Shown here piece by piece: positions 4,258-5,418 of a DNA stretch of 5,418 nt. Position numbers and translations under genes: made by a program. Source of the DNA: an uncultured Dorea sp. (GTDB taxonomy: Bacteria; Bacillota; Clostridia; Lachnospirales; Lachnospiraceae); assembly GCA_934295165.1 (NCBI GenBank), contig CAKRAT010000087.1, positions 1 through 5,418 on the forward strand, given 5' to 3'. Numbering within the stretch: position 1 is the first letter of the stretch; each line of letters opens with the position of its first letter. The notes under the pieces are model-generated. The model saw only the letters and a program-made list of their open reading frames with translations. It was not told the DNA's origin and ran no database searches.

Positions 4258-5133
4258 ATGCTGGATTTGCACGAACTGGAACAGTTTGTTACATTTGCAA
4301 AATGCGGGACACTTTCAAAAACAGCTGAGGTTTTAAATATTTCCCAGCCAACGATCACCAGAACCATGCAGCATGTGGAAGAGGCATTCGCGGTTACGCT
4401 GTTCGAAAGGGGGAAGAATAGGATTGCTCTGAATGAGACGGGGAAAAAAGCCGTAGAGTGTGCGGAGAAGTTATTGGAAAAAGCAGAAGATACAGTCCGG
4501 ACAGTGCAGATCTTTGATAAAAATATGCATACGATCCGGGTAGAATCTTGTGCTCCGGCTCCTTTATGGACGCTGTTGCCGGAACTGACCGCGAGATATC
4601 ACGAGAATATGATCAGTTCGAGACTGGTGGAGATAGAGGATATTGTGAAACATGTGCGGGAAGGAGAATGTGATGTTGGAATCCTTCCGGGACCGCTTAT
4701 GAGATATGATCATGCGGATGCTGGAAAGCCAAATGAAGAAAAGGCGGAAAATAAGCTGGTGGACGTAAGCTATTTCAGAGAAAAGTTGAATGTCTGTATT
4801 CCGAAAGGACATGAACTGGCAAATGAAAAAGAATTATCAATGGCGCAGCTTAACGGGTTCAATTGTCTGCTGAGAGATCAGATTGGATTCTGGACGGACC
4901 TGTGTCATGAGAAGATGCCGGCGTCTAAATTCCTGATCCAGACGGATGAATTTGCATTTGAGGAGCTGATCCGGGCATCGACTCTTTTTTGCTTTACATC
5001 GAATTTCGCAACTGATGTGAATCATCTTTTGAACGGAAGAAAGGTAATTCCGCTGACAGATACGGAAGCGGATGTGACATATCACCTGATCTGCAGGAAA
5101 GAAAAAGAAGAACTGATCAGGAATTACAGATGA
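4258..5133 (+). CDS. LysR family transcriptional regulator
   Basis: A DNA-binding transcription factor of 291 residues, full length for the LysR family. Residues about 3-62 form the winged helix-turn-helix: LHELEQFVTFAKCGTLSKTA, then NISQPTITRTMQHVEE as the recognition region, LFERGKNRIALNETG as the wing. A linker helix follows to about 85, and the effector-binding domain runs from about 92 (IRVESCAPAPLWTLLPEL) to the end. GECDVGILPG and LNVCIPKGHELA are typical strands of that domain. The effector cannot be predicted. ATG 4258 is preferred because AGGAG lies 7 bases upstream; an in-frame ATG at 4240 would place the RBS inside the gene. It is divergent from the aldo/keto reductase and followed by an acetyltransferase relic and a transporter gene at short spacing, so it may control both sides and itself. 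Confidence 0.93.
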   Translation: MLDLHELEQFVTFAKCGTLSKTAEVLNISQPTITRTMQHVEEAFAVTLFERGKNRIALNETGKKAVECAEKLLEKAEDTVRTVQIFDKNMHTIRVESCAPAPLWTLLPELTARYHENMISSRLVEIEDIVKHVREGECDVGILPGPLMRYDHADAGKPNEEKAENKLVDVSYFREKLNVCIPKGHELANEKELSMAQLNGFNCLLRDQIGFWTDLCHEKMPASKFLIQTDEFAFEELIRASTLFCFTSNFATDVNHLLNGRKVIPLTDTEADVTYHLICRKEKEELIRNYR

Positions 5134-5180
5134 TATATGATGAAAAAAGTATAAAAAGATACAAGAAGAGGAGAAAGAAC

Positions 5181-5318
5181 ATGAGAACAATGAAAGATAA
5201 GATGCATACAGGAGAATTATATCTTCCGTCCAATGTAGTTGCGGTAGGAAATCCATGCAAAATCCTGCGTAAGATTGATGAAGCAGAGATTCGGAGATTA
5301 AAAGAGACGGAAAAATAG
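5181..5318 (+). pseudogene. Internally deleted O-acetyltransferase relic (maltose acetyltransferase family)
   Basis: The 45-residue frame joins the two ends of a maltose-type O-acetyltransferase. The beginning, MKDKMHTGELYLP, is the usual Mac-domain opening (compare GKMYND in the intact gene at 1028), and from SNVVAVGNPCKILRKIDE it is the C-terminal hexapeptide-helix cap that family members carry near residues 170-190. The whole beta-helix, including the catalytic histidine, is missing, so roughly 150 residues (about 460 bp) were lost, in frame, near 5226-5231. A good RBS (AGGAG at 5169-5173, 7 bases before the ATG) is retained. It cannot be an acetyltransferase. It is most likely a dead relic that may still be translated, lying 47 bp after LysR and 17 bp before the transporter. 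It is not derived from the 1028 gene by recent copying, since the shared tail differs at several residues. Confidence 0.85.
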
Positions 5319-5335
5319 ATTAACAGGAGAGAGTT

Positions 5336-5418
5336 ATGAGAGAGAAATCGATGAGTAAAAATACAAGAAAAAATGTGATCCTGCTGCATATTGCAGTTAT
5401 GTGCTTCAGTTTTTCGGG
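5336..5418 (+). CDS. Start of a membrane protein, probably an EamA/DMT-type transporter (partial)
   Basis: The first 27 codons are in the window and the gene continues past its right edge. AGGAGA at 5325-5330 stands 5 bases before the ATG. An alternative start is the ATG five codons on, at 5351. A short basic N-terminus (MREKSMSKNTRKN) is followed by a hydrophobic helix start, VILLHIAVMCFSFSG, as in the first transmembrane segment of ten-helix drug/metabolite transporters (EamA), many of which begin with a similar LLH...S.SG pattern in clostridia. Only the membrane character is certain; the family is a guess from this short stretch. It lies 17 bp after the acetyltransferase relic in the LysR direction, probably in one transcript. 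Confidence 0.6.
   Translation, partial: MREKSMSKNTRKNVILLHIAVMCFSFS

Noticed and set aside
1..5418. A new multi-gene defence or toxin system
   Set aside because: The Uma2 piece is truncated, no methylase, helicase, toxin or CRISPR-associated gene is visible, and the orphan AT-rich gene has no partner in the window, so such a system is not supported.

Overview
The window looks like an accessory stretch of a Gram-positive gut Firmicute, most likely a Lachnospiraceae-type Clostridium relative. The grounds are strong AGGAGG-type ribosome binding sites, AT-rich intergenic DNA with sigma-A-like promoters, moderate coding GC, and the mix of families: an aldo/keto reductase, LysR regulators, maltose-type O-acetyltransferases, Uma2, DUF4186, a DUF6431-like zinc protein and a small-molecule (EamA-like) transporter. 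The taxonomic placement is inference from family content, not proof.

Left part (1-1027): a GNRA-loop hairpin is followed by a very AT-rich orphan gene with a good RBS. Its frame is broken near base 400, and its continuation can be read one frame over. At about base 512 the composition jumps to near 48% GC, and a truncated N-terminal piece of a DUF6431-like zinc-finger protein begins. About 315 bp of gene-free DNA follow.

Middle (1028-3250): an intact sugar O-acetyltransferase (hexapeptide-repeat family) is followed by about 480 bp of decayed coding-like DNA and an intact DUF4186 gene. That gene overlaps by 4 bp a 5'-truncated Uma2 nuclease-fold fragment. The Uma2 fragment runs directly into the middle of a LysR substrate-binding domain at a junction where about 10 bases fit both parents. 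A long, nearly perfect palindrome (29-bp stem) closes the region and probably acts as a bidirectional terminator.

Right part (3252-5418): this is the best preserved unit. An aldo/keto reductase on the minus strand is divergent from a full-length LysR regulator on the plus strand. Their predicted promoters are back to back, with the two -35 boxes 7 bp apart over a small repeat-rich palindrome, which is the classic layout for a LysR protein controlling its neighbour. Downstream of the regulator come a 45-codon relic of a second O-acetyltransferase (the ends joined in frame, the middle deleted) and the start of a membrane transporter that runs off the window.

Overall, two or three working modules (acetyltransferase, DUF4186, reductase/LysR/transporter) sit among gene fragments. 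The window looks like a recombination and deletion hot spot. I do not see convincing evidence for a new defence or other multi-gene system. The most interesting items are the shared-base fusion junction, the in-frame deletion relic, the long palindrome and the divergent operator region.
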